Of a DNA stretch of 64,000 nt, positions 42,020-52,221 are shown piece by piece. Under the pieces are notes generated by a model. That model was given only the letters and a program-made list of their open reading frames with translations, did not search any database and was not told the DNA's origin. How positions within the stretch are numbered: the stretch's first letter is position 1; each line of letters begins with the position of its first letter. Origin of the DNA: Nostoc linckia FACHB-104 (GTDB lineage Bacteria; Cyanobacteriota; Cyanobacteriia; Cyanobacteriales; Nostocaceae); the NCBI RefSeq assembly GCF_014696615.1, contig NZ_JACJQJ010000012.1, positions 1 to 64,000 on the forward strand, read 5' to 3'. Position numbers and translations under genes: made by a program.

Positions 42020-45000
42020 ATGACCGCAACTATACCTAATCTCCCTAGTCTCTACGAACCATTTTCCACAGAAGCCAAATGGCAAAAATTCTGGGAAGAA
42101 AACCAAGTTTATAAAGCCGACCCCAATCACGGCGGCGAACCTTACTGTGTGGTTATCCCGCCACCAAACGTCACCGGTAGTTTACACATGGGTCACGCCT
42201 TTGAAAGCGCGTTGATTGATGTACTAGTGCGCTACCACAGGATGCGGGGGCGTAATACTTTGTGGCTACCCGGAACTGACCACGCCAGCATTGCTGTTCA
42301 CACTATGCTAGAAAAGCAACTCAAGAAAGAGGGTAAAACTCGCTATGAGTTGGGGCGTGAACAATTCCTAGAACGCGCTAAACAGTGGAAAGCGGAATCT
42401 GGTGGCTTTATTGTCAATCAGCTTCGCCGCTTGGGTGTTTCGGTGGACTGGACACGGGAAAGATTTACCCTAGATGAGGGTTTATCACAAGCTGTAATTG
42501 AAGCGTTTACTCGCTTGTATGAGGAAGGTCTAATTTATCGCGGTGAGTATTTAGTTAACTGGTGTCCTGCTACCCAGTCGGCGGTGTCTGACGTAGAGGT
42601 AGAAAATCAAGAGGTTAATGGTAACCTTTGGCACTTCCGTTATCCCCTCAGTGATGGTTCTGGTTATGTGGAAGTAGCCACAACTCGCCCAGAAACGATG
42701 CTGGGTGATACAGGAGTAGCTGTTAACCCCAATGATGAGAGATACAAGCACCTAATTGGTAAAACAGTCACTCTGCCAATTATGCAACGGGAAATTCCCA
42801 TTGTTGGCGATGAATTTGTAGACCCAACTTTTGGTACTGGTTGCGTGAAGGTGACTCCAGCCCATGACCCCAATGATTTTGAAATGGGTAAGCGTCACAA
42901 TCTGCCCTTTATTAACATTCTCAATAAAGATGGCACTCTTAACGCTAATGCTGGGGAATTTCAAGGACAAGACCGCTTTGTAGCCAGAAAAAATGTGGTT
43001 GCCCGCCTTGAGGCAGATGGGTTTTTGGTGAAGATAGAAGATTATAAGCATACCGTTCCTTATAGCGATCGCGGTAAAGTCCCCATTGAACCTTTGCTAT
43101 CTACTCAGTGGTTTGTGAAAATTCGCCCCTTAGCAGACCAGGCGCTAGAATTCCTTGACCAGCAAAATTCGCCGGAGTTTGTCCCTCAACGCTGGACTAA
43201 GGTTTATCGTGATTGGTTAGTGAAACTCAAGGATTGGTGTATCTCCCGTCAATTGTGGTGGGGTCACCAAATTCCGGCTTGGTATGCTGTCAGTGAAACG
43301 GGCGGACAAATAACAGATACTACCCCCTTTGTAGTCGCCAAATCCTCAGATGAAGCTTGGGAGAAAGCCAAAGCACAATTTGGCGAAAATGTCCAGTTAG
43401 AACAAGACCCAGATGTTTTGGATACCTGGTTTTCTGCAGGATTATGGCCGTTTTCCACTTTAGGCTGGCCCCAAGAAACTCAGGATTTAGCAACTTACTA
43501 CCCCACCACGACCTTAGTAACTGGCTTTGATATTATCTTTTTCTGGGTAGCCAGAATGACGATGATGGCAGGTCATTTTACGGGGAAAATACCATTTCAT
43601 GATGTTTACATCCACGGGTTAGTGCTGGATGAAAAAGGTCAAAAGATGTCGAAAACCAAAGGGAATGGCATTGATCCGCTATTATTAATTGATAAATATG
43701 GCACTGATGCTTTGCGTTATACCTTGGTTAAGGAAGTGGTAGGCGCAGGTCAAGATATCCGCTTGGAATATGACCGCAAAAAAGATGAGTCGCCATCGGT
43801 GGAAGCTTCTCGCAACTTTGCGAATAAGTTGTGGAACGCCGCCCGGTTTGTAATGATGAATCTGGATGGACAAACACCGCAACAATTAGGTCAACCACTC
43901 CCCACAGAATTAAGCGATCGCTGGATTCTTTCGCGCTACCATCAAGTTGTTAAACAGACTATTAATTACATCGATAATTATGGTTTAGGTGAAGCTGCAA
44001 AAGGATTATATGAATTTATCTGGGGAGACTTCTGTGACTGGTATATTGAACTGGTGAAGTCTCGTCTCCAACAAAATGCTGATCCAGCATCGCGGCGAGT
44101 AGCACAACAAATTCTGGCTCATATCCTGGAAGGGATTTTAAAACTACTCCATCCTTTTATGCCCCATATTACTGAGGAGATTTGGCAAACTCTCACTCAA
44201 CAACCAGCAGATTCTCGACAAACTTTATCTTTACAACCCTATCCCCAACCGGATAGTAACCTGATTAATCCAGAGATTGAGACAGAATTTGAACTGTTAA
44301 TTGAGACTATCCGCACTATTAGGAATTTACGTGCCGAGGCGGATATTAAACCTGGGGCAAAAGTGACGGCTAATTTGCAAAGTGAAAACGCCAGAGAACG
44401 GCAAATTATTAACTCTGGACAAGTTTATATTAAAGATTTGGCCAAGGTTGAGACTTTAACTATTAATGACAAGGAAAATAAACAAGCAGTTGTAGAAAAA
44501 ACACCTTTAAAAGGGTTAAAAACTATTGGCTTGATTATTGTGGCAATTGTCTTTACTAGGTTGGCTTTTTCTGTTGGCTATGCAATTGATCAAGTTCCTC
44601 TATTTGGAACTTTCTTTGAACTCATTGGTTTTATTTACTCAACTTGGTTTATTAGTCGCTATTTATTGGTGGCTGAAGCTAGACAACAGTTTTGGGCGAA
44701 GTTTTTCCCACCGACAAAAGATGATAAGCATATACTGCCAACTGAATCACAGCCTGAAGCATCAGAAAACGCCATTGCTGGGGTTGTGGGGACAGTGCAA
44801 GTAGTCATTCCTCTCAAGGGTGTGGTAGATATTGAAGTGCTGCGAGCCAAGCTAGAGAAAAGCCTCAGTAAAGCAGAAGCAGAAGCCCAATCTCTCAGAG
44901 GAAGGTTAAGCAACGCTAAATTTGTTGATAAAGCACCAACAGATGTAGTAAAGGGTGCGCGAGATGCTTTAGCAGAGGCTGAAAAACAAGCGGAAATTTT

Positions 45001-45028
45001 ACGCGAGCGCCTGCGTGGTTTAGCATAA
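42020..45028 (+). CDS. valS: Valyl-tRNA synthetase with membrane CAAD domain
   Basis: This class Ia synthetase charges tRNA-Val. It has HIGH-type [16 protein letters not shown] (near residue 50), the editing domain ([32 protein letters not shown]), [12 protein letters not shown] (near 545) and an anticodon-binding domain. About residues 825-905 form an inserted domain with two hydrophobic helices ([20 protein letters not shown] and [17 protein letters not shown]). It matches the cyanobacterial CAAD domain that tethers some synthetases to thylakoid membranes. The usual C-terminal coiled-coil arm follows ([20 protein letters not shown]). The length of 1002 residues fits a CAAD-bearing ValRS. 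Confidence 0.95.
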   Translation: MTATIPNLPSLYEPFSTEAKWQKFWEENQVYKADPNHGGEPYCVVIPPPNVTGSLHMGHAFESALIDVLVRYHRMRGRNTLWLPGTDHASIAVHTMLEKQLKKEGKTRYELGREQFLERAKQWKAESGGFIVNQLRRLGVSVDWTRERFTLDEGLSQAVIEAFTRLYEEGLIYRGEYLVNWCPATQSAVSDVEVENQEVNGNLWHFRYPLSDGSGYVEVATTRPETMLGDTGVAVNPNDERYKHLIGKTVTLPIMQREIPIVGDEFVDPTFGTGCVKVTPAHDPNDFEMGKRHNLPFINILNKDGTLNANAGEFQGQDRFVARKNVVARLEADGFLVKIEDYKHTVPYSDRGKVPIEPLLSTQWFVKIRPLADQALEFLDQQNSPEFVPQRWTKVYRDWLVKLKDWCISRQLWWGHQIPAWYAVSETGGQITDTTPFVVAKSSDEAWEKAKAQFGENVQLEQDPDVLDTWFSAGLWPFSTLGWPQETQDLATYYPTTTLVTGFDIIFFWVARMTMMAGHFTGKIPFHDVYIHGLVLDEKGQKMSKTKGNGIDPLLLIDKYGTDALRYTLVKEVVGAGQDIRLEYDRKKDESPSVEASRNFANKLWNAARFVMMNLDGQTPQQLGQPLPTELSDRWILSRYHQVVKQTINYIDNYGLGEAAKGLYEFIWGDFCDWYIELVKSRLQQNADPASRRVAQQILAHILEGILKLLHPFMPHITEEIWQTLTQQPADSRQTLSLQPYPQPDSNLINPEIETEFELLIETIRTIRNLRAEADIKPGAKVTANLQSENARERQIINSGQVYIKDLAKVETLTINDKENKQAVVEKTPLKGLKTIGLIIVAIVFTRLAFSVGYAIDQVPLFGTFFELIGFIYSTWFISRYLLVAEARQQFWAKFFPPTKDDKHILPTESQPEASENAIAGVVGTVQVVIPLKGVVDIEVLRAKLEKSLSKAEAEAQSLRGRLSNAKFVDKAPTDVVKGARDALAEAEKQAEILRERLRGLA

Positions 45029-45037
45029 CTGCAATAA

Positions 45038-45072
45038 AGTAATGGGTAATTTTTTTCAACTTACCCATTACT
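45038..45072 (+). repeat. Hairpin after valS
   Basis: AGTAATGGGTAA and TTACCCATTACT form a perfect 12-bp stem with a T-rich loop. There is no U tract behind it, so it may protect the 3' end more than terminate. Heptamers of AAAATCA follow at about 45090-45120. Confidence 0.5.
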
Positions 45073-45158
45073 ATTGAAACAACCCCATAACATCAAAAAT
45101 CAAAAATCAAAAATCAAAAATTAATTTTGAGTTTTTGAATTGGAGCCAAGCGACAGTC

Positions 45159-45602
45159 ATGCGATATCTAGCCCAGGTAAATAAAAACGAATTTTTAGAA
45201 CAGTATCAGTTGCGCTTATTGGCCCGTCAAGAAGCCGAAAATCTTTGGGCAATTATTCCCGAAGAGGCGGTGATTCTTTTAGGAAAGGGAAACGCTATGA
45301 GCGAGAAATTGCTAGTGTTGGTGGAACTTTCATCTACAGGCGATATTGAAAGATTAGAAGATGCCACTAGCTGGGTACTATATTTGGTACAAGCTTACCT
45401 TTCTACTGGTGTGACTCCAGATTTTTTGCAGCAGGAAACCGAACGCGCAGAACATTGGCGACAAGCCCTAACCTTGCAAAATCAAGATTTAGCACGTCGT
45501 TCGTTAGAATTGGAAGCCCGCCGCGAACAAATTCAAGCTTTAGAAGAAAGCATTAAAAAAGACAGGAATGGCTCTCATAAAGAAGAGCAGGGTGATTCTT
45601 AG
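45159..45602 (+). CDS. Conserved hypothetical helical protein
   Basis: From the ATG at 45159 (GGAG about 14 bases before) the product has 147 residues. The first part (MRYLAQVNKNEFLEQYQLRL, NLWAIIPEEAVILLGKG) is a compact domain. The last 55 residues form a charged coiled coil (QQETERAEHWRQALTLQNQD, ELEARREQIQALEESIKK). It is soluble. I recognise it only as a cyanobacterial conserved type. It lies 130 bases downstream of valS on the same strand. Confidence 0.6.
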   Translation: MRYLAQVNKNEFLEQYQLRLLARQEAENLWAIIPEEAVILLGKGNAMSEKLLVLVELSSTGDIERLEDATSWVLYLVQAYLSTGVTPDFLQQETERAEHWRQALTLQNQDLARRSLELEARREQIQALEESIKKDRNGSHKEEQGDS

Positions 45603-45941
45603 ATTACCTAAATTAATCACAAGAGTGACAGAGCGATGTCTACGATTGGCTACGCCTATGCACTTTAATTAAGTTGCGATTTGTGAACTATCTCTTAACT
45701 TAATTACTATGCATTCCAGGCAGAGTTTGACAGATAAGTAAATACTTCACAAAGCTTTAGCAAATGTAGTTTGATGGGTTTAGGAAAATCCGAAAAATAA
45801 ATTATCCAATTTCACCAAATCAAAAGCACTTTCACCTTGCCCCTGCTCCTCCACCATCAACTTGATGGGAGATTTTTTATTGAAAATTCCCCTATGGGGA
45901 ACGCATTAAGAACCTATACTTGTAAGCCACTCCACTTGTCG
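45603..45941. other. Intergenic with a degenerate small repeat
   Basis: No gene is visible. Bases 45632-45662 (GCGATGTCTACG, GGCTACGCCTATGC) look like a decayed copy of a GCGATG-CTACG-GGCTACGCC repeat common in Nostoc spacers; the rest is plain AT-rich sequence. Confidence 0.45.
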
Positions 45942-47840
45942 TTAAAACGTAAAAGTAGTACGCAGTACACCTACAGTTGTAGTTTCATTTCTGCTATTAC
46001 CCTCTGGATTAAATAGAACAAATGCACCAGGGGTAATGCTAATATTATCACTAACTTTAAAGCGATAATATGCTTCTAAATGGTAGGGCGTAGCTCGATT
46101 TTCGCCTGTTGGGGTAAGTAGAGCAGCACCACTAGCATCAGCACGAAAAAGTGGCTGTCCAAAAATAATACCCGCAGTATTTCCGGCATTGAATAAATCT
46201 TTAAAATGAACTCCCACCATCCAGCTGGTAAAAGTAGTAGCAGCATTGACGCTATTAGATGAATCATCGACAAATAGTGCCGCGCCGTAGCCAGAGAAGG
46301 CTATCTTGGGAGAAAATTGCCATGTTACTGTACCCCCCACAGAGTTGAGCGTGACTGGTGTTCCCGCCGCCACACCAGCTAAAGCGCCAATGTCACCACT
46401 AATTAATCCAGTACCTAAAATATTGATTTCGTGATAGCTGTGAGAGTAGTTTAAGCCAATGTCTAAATTACGACTAGGCTTGAAAGTTAACTGTGCCGCT
46501 ATGACATTACTACCACTAAACAAACCAGAACCCAAAGGTGTAGTAGAAACGCCTGGAAGCGCCTCAGCAGCAGATTTTGCAGGTAAGTTGGCGTTGACGC
46601 TACCGTATAAAGCTCTGAAATCCAGATTGGGGGAAATATTAAAAATAAATCCCGCCGCTGATGCTAAACCAGAACCCGAAGTTCCACCAGAGACACGTAA
46701 CACCGGATTCAGGCTAGCAAACCGAGAAATTGACTCTTGTCCCTCACCATAGAAAGGCGTAATAGTGGGAAAAGCATCAGATGTTTCCGCAGCAGTTCCC
46801 GCAAATAAAGTTAATTTATTGCTGACGGGAAAAATATACAGCAATTTATAAAGCTGTAAACTGTTCGCGCTAACACTCGACAAGTCTTTAACGTTCAGCC
46901 CAGGAAACTGCGGTTCAAAACTGGTACGCGCACTACTAGAACTCAATATCGGTGAAGCTAACCCCAAGCTGCTTTGCAAACTTCCTTCACCAGTAGCTCC
47001 ACCTAAAAAATTATGAGCTTGCAAACCTGTAATTAATAAATCTTTACCTGTAAAGCTAGTAGTCAGGTTTAACCGCACCCTGTTGACTAACATAATATTC
47101 GGGTCACTCCTACCAGGAGCGCCACCGCTAGCCCCCACAGCAGCGATAATAGCCTCACCATTGAGTTTGGTAGTAGTAGAAAACTGATTAGCTTCCAGTT
47201 CTGCTGTGCGCGTTTCTAGAGCATCAACTCGACCGCGCAATGTTGCCAATTCCGCAGAAAATTGTTCTTGCAGCTTTTGCAAGGTGGCTAAATCTTCTTT
47301 TTTGACCAAATCAGTAGTTGCAGTAGCGATTAGTTCGTTGACTCGTTCTAAACAAGCATTTAAGCCAGCTGCAAATTCATAGCGAGTCATCGCTCGATTA
47401 CCGCGATAGGTGCTATTGGGATAACCTGCAATACAACCATAACGCTCAACCAAAGATTGTAGTGCTTGAAATGCCCAATCAGTTGGTTGCACATCAGACA
47501 GTTGGGATACAGATGTTACTTGAGCAAGCGCGTTTGATGGTTGAGATAAATTTTGCGATTGTGCTGTGATTGATGGTGAAGAATTAGCAGCAGAATCATT
47601 GCCTACATTTTCATTGGTTTGGTTTTGATTAGTAGCATCAGCTATTATCAACCTACTAGCAACATTATTGGCGAAACTACTATCATGAACATCAGTTTCT
47701 TGATAGCTACTACCATCCGCTTCCGGGGCTAAATTTGTATCTGTGCGCTCTAAAGTACTCAGCGCTTTGACGGGTAATAAACCGCAAAATACCCATAGCA
47801 GACCTGCTCCACCAGCAGAAGCTAGTAGATATCTTTTCAT
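45942..47840 (-). CDS. Outer-membrane porin with SLH domain (OprB/iron-uptake porin type)
   Basis: The 632-residue protein has a signal peptide, a low-complexity linker and then an SLH domain (about residues 112-170; VSQLSDVQPTDWAFQALQSL, GCIAGYPNSTYRGNRAMTRY). A short coiled coil follows (ATLQKLQEQFSAELATLRGR), then a beta-barrel from about residue 215 ending in an aromatic terminal strand (TTVGVLRTTFTF). This is the major cyanobacterial outer-membrane porin layout. The SLH part holds the outer membrane to peptidoglycan-linked polymer. Members carry small solutes, inorganic ions or iron. The substrate here is unknown. Confidence 0.9.
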   Translation of the reverse strand: MKRYLLASAGGAGLLWVFCGLLPVKALSTLERTDTNLAPEADGSSYQETDVHDSSFANNVASRLIIADATNQNQTNENVGNDSAANSSPSITAQSQNLSQPSNALAQVTSVSQLSDVQPTDWAFQALQSLVERYGCIAGYPNSTYRGNRAMTRYEFAAGLNACLERVNELIATATTDLVKKEDLATLQKLQEQFSAELATLRGRVDALETRTAELEANQFSTTTKLNGEAIIAAVGASGGAPGRSDPNIMLVNRVRLNLTTSFTGKDLLITGLQAHNFLGGATGEGSLQSSLGLASPILSSSSARTSFEPQFPGLNVKDLSSVSANSLQLYKLLYIFPVSNKLTLFAGTAAETSDAFPTITPFYGEGQESISRFASLNPVLRVSGGTSGSGLASAAGFIFNISPNLDFRALYGSVNANLPAKSAAEALPGVSTTPLGSGLFSGSNVIAAQLTFKPSRNLDIGLNYSHSYHEINILGTGLISGDIGALAGVAAGTPVTLNSVGGTVTWQFSPKIAFSGYGAALFVDDSSNSVNAATTFTSWMVGVHFKDLFNAGNTAGIIFGQPLFRADASGAALLTPTGENRATPYHLEAYYRFKVSDNISITPGAFVLFNPEGNSRNETTTVGVLRTTFTF

Positions 47841-48392
47841 GATAAGCTCCCAATATATATGAAGTATGAAAAACTTAATTGCGATGTATTAATGCTATTG
47901 ATAAGTAAATTTAAACTAACAAATACGGTTTGCTAAATCTAAATTTTTTCAGTTCATATTTTGACTGAATTGACTTACCAAAGCAGAACTTTAATCGCAA
48001 GTATTAAATTATAGTAAATCCTATTTTTTGAAATAATTAGCAGTCAATACTATTGATAATTTTAATAATTGCTATTGATGGAATAATATTACAAAAGTGT
48101 AGTTCTGTGGTAATGCTTGGGGATTTCAATGGTTTATTCGGGTTGATAATAAACCGTTTAGCTGAGAGTACAGCAATTCTGGCAAGGCTTTTCTGTGTCA
48201 CTGCTTACACCTGACACAAGTTAAATCTTACTGAGAGTCTTCAACTCCAAATTATTCATACATCCTGGTGTATATCTCTAACTTGTGATGTTAGGAAACT
48301 TAGATAAACAACTCCGGTTTATCCATCGGCATAGTGGCTAATTAAGAAAAAATTAAGTATACTTTTCTTAACGGTTATTTAGTGTTTCTGTT
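47841..48392. other. Intergenic between divergent genes
   Basis: A 550-bp AT-rich region that must hold the porin promoter and, at its right end, the promoter of the cupin gene. No gene or repeat family is recognised. Confidence 0.5.
48342..48371 (+). promoter_or_regulatory. Inverted repeat overlapping a -10 box
   Basis: TTAAGAAAA and TTTTCTTAA are separated by 12 bases that include most of a TATACT box (48358-48363), about 30 bases before the ATG of the dioxygenase gene. It could be an operator. Confidence 0.35.
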
Positions 48393-48947
48393 ATGGCTAC
48401 TCTATTGCTTGATGACGGTACAATCGAGGGTGATTTAGATGAGATAGTCCGAGAACTTTTTCCACTGGGAATTTACTTGAAACACTATGATCCGGGCACA
48501 TCGTTGCTTTTTCCACATTTAATCGAACAAGATACGATCACAGATTCGGAGAAACGCTACATTTTAGAACTTCATAATAGTGTCTTTGAGTTTCTCCAAC
48601 AGGAAAACGGCTATCTCTGGTGTGATTTGCTGAATGTGCATCCAGGTTCGCCTCATCTTGAGACATTAATTGCAACTTACAACCGTTATCACACCCATAG
48701 TGCTACTGAACCCATCTATGTTTTGGCGGGAGAGATGATTTTTGGCTTTGTCAAACCAGATGGAAGCCAGATACAGCTTTTAATTGAGTCTCAAGATTAT
48801 CTGGTGATTCCCGCTGGTGTTGAGCATTGGTGTAGCCCAAATGCTGCTTTGAATTTTAAGGCAATTCGCTATTTTACAACCGCAGAAGGTTGGTTACCTA
48901 CTTACACAGGTACTCAATTAAGCGATTCGATGAACAAGCCGCGCTAA
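48393..48947 (+). CDS. mtnD: Acireductone dioxygenase (cupin)
   Basis: The 184-residue cupin has the metal motif of acireductone dioxygenase: YHTHSATEPIYVLAGE (His-x-His-x3-Glu) and the distant His in LVIPAGVEHWC. In the methionine salvage pathway, the iron form converts the acireductone to formate and 2-keto-4-methylthiobutyrate. The N-terminal part (ELFPLGIYLKHYDPG) is consistent with the family. No other salvage genes are adjacent. Confidence 0.8.
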   Translation: MATLLLDDGTIEGDLDEIVRELFPLGIYLKHYDPGTSLLFPHLIEQDTITDSEKRYILELHNSVFEFLQQENGYLWCDLLNVHPGSPHLETLIATYNRYHTHSATEPIYVLAGEMIFGFVKPDGSQIQLLIESQDYLVIPAGVEHWCSPNAALNFKAIRYFTTAEGWLPTYTGTQLSDSMNKPR

Positions 48948-49110
48948 ATTATTTGTTACAAATTTAACTTACTGAAAGTAAGTAGATGCGATTAAACTGA
49001 ACTATGCAAGGTTTCTAAGGGAAAAGGTGAAAAGGCAATAGAAAACACCTTTACCCCTTTCCCTTTGTCCTGCTTAAGATAGTTATGTTGAGTCGCTGCG
49101 ATCGCTTGTC

Positions 49111-50208
49111 ATGAAAAGAATTATAGTTGAACAAAGAAGCATTCTAATTGGCTTGGCTGGTAGCCACGGCTATGGATTGAATCGTCCTGATTCTGACTTT
49201 GATTATCGGGGTGTGTTTATCGCACCTAAAAGATATTATCTAGGATTTGATCGCATAGAACAAAAAGAAAATGGTTGGGATGAACCAGGAATATTTTCTT
49301 TTTTGGACAATAATAAAGATACTGTTATCTACGAATTACGTAAAATCCTACAGTTATTAGCTGGAGCTAATCCCAATGTTTTAGAATTGCTGTGGTTAGG
49401 TAACTATCCTGTACTAACTCCTGTTGGCGAACATTTAATTAAACACAAACAACTATTTTTATCTAAAAAAGTAAAACACACATATTCTGGTTACGCTTTT
49501 GCCCAAATTAAAAAGATGGAAACCCATCGCAAGTGGTTGTTAAATCCGCCGCAAAAGAAACCACTACCATCTGATTTTGGCATAGAAGATGAATTACCGT
49601 TAGTGAAAGATGATTTAAATGCTTTTTTGGAATATCTCTATCTATTAATTCGAGGCAGAATTGAATTTTTAGAAGAAGCGGAACAGTTATACCAATTGTT
49701 GACAGCAGATATTGATTTTAAAGGAATGCTGAAACAGTATACTTTACCTGATGAAACTCTAGAGTATACACAAAAGCTAACCAATAGCCGCAAAGATTTT
49801 ATTCGCTTGCTGCAAAAAAGCCAAAATTATCAAATTGCTTTAAGAGAATGGAAAGCATACTTATCATGGCAAGAAAATAGAAATCCAGCTAGAGCCGAAA
49901 TGGAAAGAAAGTCTGGTTTCGACTTGAAGCATGGTATGCACTGCATTAGGTTGCTACGCAGTGGCTTAGAAATTTTGCAGCAAGGAGAAATAATTGTCGA
50001 TAGAAGGATAGCGGGTGATGTTGATGATTTAAAAGCTATTCTGCACGGCGATTATTCTTATGAACAGGTGATGAAAATGGCAGAGGAATTGGTGGCGAAG
50101 ATGGAAACTGCTTATACTCAATCAACTCTACCCCATAAACCTGATTTGAAAAGAATTAATGAATTATGTATGGAATTAGTAGAAATGCAAGGATGGAGTG
50201 AGGAGTGA
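49111..50208 (+). CDS. RlaP/YcgL-type nucleotidyltransferase-fold protein
   Basis: The 365-residue protein starts with a polymerase-beta-like nucleotidyltransferase motif. GLAGSHGYGLNRPDSDFDYR gives the GS and the DxD pair (near residues 18-35), followed by GVFIAPKRYYLG. The long helical C-terminal part with NPNVLELLWLG, GYAFAQIKKMETHRKWL and FDLKHGMHCIRLLRSG matches the RlaP family (PF10127/COG3541). Family members are linked to RNA repair clusters and phage genomes. No ligase or kinase is nearby here, so the substrate is unknown. Confidence 0.8.
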   Translation: MKRIIVEQRSILIGLAGSHGYGLNRPDSDFDYRGVFIAPKRYYLGFDRIEQKENGWDEPGIFSFLDNNKDTVIYELRKILQLLAGANPNVLELLWLGNYPVLTPVGEHLIKHKQLFLSKKVKHTYSGYAFAQIKKMETHRKWLLNPPQKKPLPSDFGIEDELPLVKDDLNAFLEYLYLLIRGRIEFLEEAEQLYQLLTADIDFKGMLKQYTLPDETLEYTQKLTNSRKDFIRLLQKSQNYQIALREWKAYLSWQENRNPARAEMERKSGFDLKHGMHCIRLLRSGLEILQQGEIIVDRRIAGDVDDLKAILHGDYSYEQVMKMAEELVAKMETAYTQSTLPHKPDLKRINELCMELVEMQGWSEE

Positions 50209-50424
50209 AGAAATTTTAGGTTTTGAATGGTATAAAGACATAAGATTGTTGTGACCCTAGCTGTATAAGTAATTTATGTAAAAATGCTGTATTAGCCTAA
50301 GCTTAAGTCTCTCAGGCTTTATGTATCAATGCAAAACTACGCTTTTAGAAGTATAGGGTGATTAAATGTTATATTATCCTCGGACTATAAGTAATAATCC
50401 AGAGTAGTGAGGAATATTCCTGCA

Positions 50425-51894
50425 ATGTCTGCTAACAAGACAGGCGTAATCTTGAATTGGTTGATAGTTATTACAGTTATATTTGCTCTCTTATTGAGTT
50501 TAATTATCTTTGTATTGTCCCAAATTAGAGAATTGTCTGTTCCACAACAAATAGAATATACAATTCAAGCATTAGCTACTACCGCAATTATTTTCCTAGG
50601 AATAGGATTAATCATTAATGCTTATTATGGCGCAAAGCGTGCCCAAGCTTTACAGAAAAGTGCGATCGCCGCAGAAAAAAGCGTTGAACTTGGCATTCAA
50701 AATGCCAAACTAAGTCAAGATAGGCTAATTGCAGAACGCTTTATGACGGCAATTGCACAGTTGGGACATCAAAAAACGGAAACTCGTACAGGTGCAATTT
50801 ATGCTTTAGAAAGAGTCGCGCAGGAATTTCCGACAGAACATTGGACAATTATGGAAATCCTAACGGCTTTTATCCGCGAGAATGCTCCCATCGGTGAGGG
50901 AGAGCAACCAAGGGAAGAAGATACAGCAGTTCTAAATTATGAACAGCAAAAGCGAGAAAGCTATCGTACGCAGCAATTTGTCCCCAACCACCATGATGAG
51001 TTACCAAAAATTCGCACAGATATACAAGTGGCGTTGACAGTCATTGGTAGACGTAATTATTTAGAAGACAAAGTTAATCAAACACTAGATTTACGCAACA
51101 CAGATGTTAGACGTGCAGACTTACTAGGAGCGAATTTAGAAAGAGTAGATTTGCGTGGAGCTAATTTATCTAATGCAGATTTGCGCGGAGCTAATTTAGC
51201 CAATGCTAACTTGAGTAGTGCAAAACTCTCAAGATCTATCCTTTATGAAGCTAATTTGTTCAAAGCTAACCTACGTGGAGCTAACCTTTCTTGGGTAAAC
51301 CTCAATCGCGCCAACTTAGCTGGAGCTAATCTACGCGGAGCTAACCTTACAGGTGCTAGTCTACGCGCTGCTAACTTGCAAGGCGCAAATCTTTATAAAG
51401 CTAACTTACAACAAGCAACCTTAAAAGTCGCTAACCTGGCTGGAGCTAAGTTATTTTTAGCTAACTTGCAAGGCGCAAAGCTTGGTAAAGCTAACCTGCA
51501 ATTGACAGGGTTAATTGGAGCGAATCTGCATGGAGCCAACTTAAATGGAGCCAATCTCTGTGGCGCTAACCTCAATGCAGCTAAACTCCAGCAGACAGAA
51601 ATATTTTTTGCCAATCTTTCAGAAGCTAGTTTAGCGGAAGCTGACCTCTATCAAGCGAACCTGATAGGAGCTAACCTTGCTAAAGCAATGCTCTATGAAG
51701 CCAATCTGCACGGCGCAAATCTTATGGGAGCTAACTTTTTGGACGCAAATCTCTGTGATGTCAATTTAGAAGGTGCAATTTTGACAGGTGCAAAAAACTT
51801 AGAATTACAACAAATTACAATGGCAGTTGGCGATCGCACAACTCGCTTGCCAGATTATGTGGAAGCTCCAACACATTGGCGACAATCCGGTTAA
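50425..51894 (+). CDS. Membrane-anchored pentapeptide repeat protein (paralogue 1)
   Basis: From the ATG at 50425 the protein has 489 residues. Two membrane helices (about residues 10-35 and 55-75) precede a helical domain with TRTGAIYALERVAQEFPTEH and WTIMEILTAFIRENAP. Next is a linker with VALTVIGRRNY. A long pentapeptide array (about residues 222-465) is built from A(N/D)LxG units. The array should form a right-handed quadrilateral beta helix over 40 repeats long. A short tail (TMAVGDRTTRLPDYVEAPTH) ends the protein. The next gene is a clear paralogue. The helical domain may sense or bind a partner; function is unknown. Confidence 0.85.
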   Translation: MSANKTGVILNWLIVITVIFALLLSLIIFVLSQIRELSVPQQIEYTIQALATTAIIFLGIGLIINAYYGAKRAQALQKSAIAAEKSVELGIQNAKLSQDRLIAERFMTAIAQLGHQKTETRTGAIYALERVAQEFPTEHWTIMEILTAFIRENAPIGEGEQPREEDTAVLNYEQQKRESYRTQQFVPNHHDELPKIRTDIQVALTVIGRRNYLEDKVNQTLDLRNTDVRRADLLGANLERVDLRGANLSNADLRGANLANANLSSAKLSRSILYEANLFKANLRGANLSWVNLNRANLAGANLRGANLTGASLRAANLQGANLYKANLQQATLKVANLAGAKLFLANLQGAKLGKANLQLTGLIGANLHGANLNGANLCGANLNAAKLQQTEIFFANLSEASLAEADLYQANLIGANLAKAMLYEANLHGANLMGANFLDANLCDVNLEGAILTGAKNLELQQITMAVGDRTTRLPDYVEAPTHWRQSG

Positions 51895-52221
51895 GTTCAC
51901 CTGCTATTAATTGGTTATCTTGGCATATCTTACTATTTTAAGATTAAGCAAAACAATTTTTACTGCAGTTAATTACAGAAGTTTTTCTAAAATTTCATCA
52001 ATAAATTGAGAGGCTTTAAACCCCATATTAGAAAGTTTTATCTTCTATTACCTGTTCGCTGCTACTGACTTGCTGTTGCTAACCTCAAGAGCATTGTCAG
52101 TAAATATATAGAGATTTTTTTAACCCCAGATTTATTGATTAATTAAGTCCGTGTTTTTACTGTATTAAAAGGTAATAACAAATAATAGTATGGATAAGCT
52201 AAATTCCACAAGGAGTCAGAG
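51895..52221. other. Intergenic, no gene seen
   Basis: AT-rich spacer between the two pentapeptide genes, with no repeat or terminator recognised. An AAGGAG ribosome site ends it. Confidence 0.45.

Noticed and set aside
41855-42130. Minus-strand frame overlapping the start of valS
   Set aside because: It is antisense to the conserved N-terminus of ValRS and runs through a spacer repeat.
48040-48080. Fur box upstream of the porin
   Set aside because: The AT-rich stretch has only partial resemblance to the Fur consensus and lies far from the start codon.
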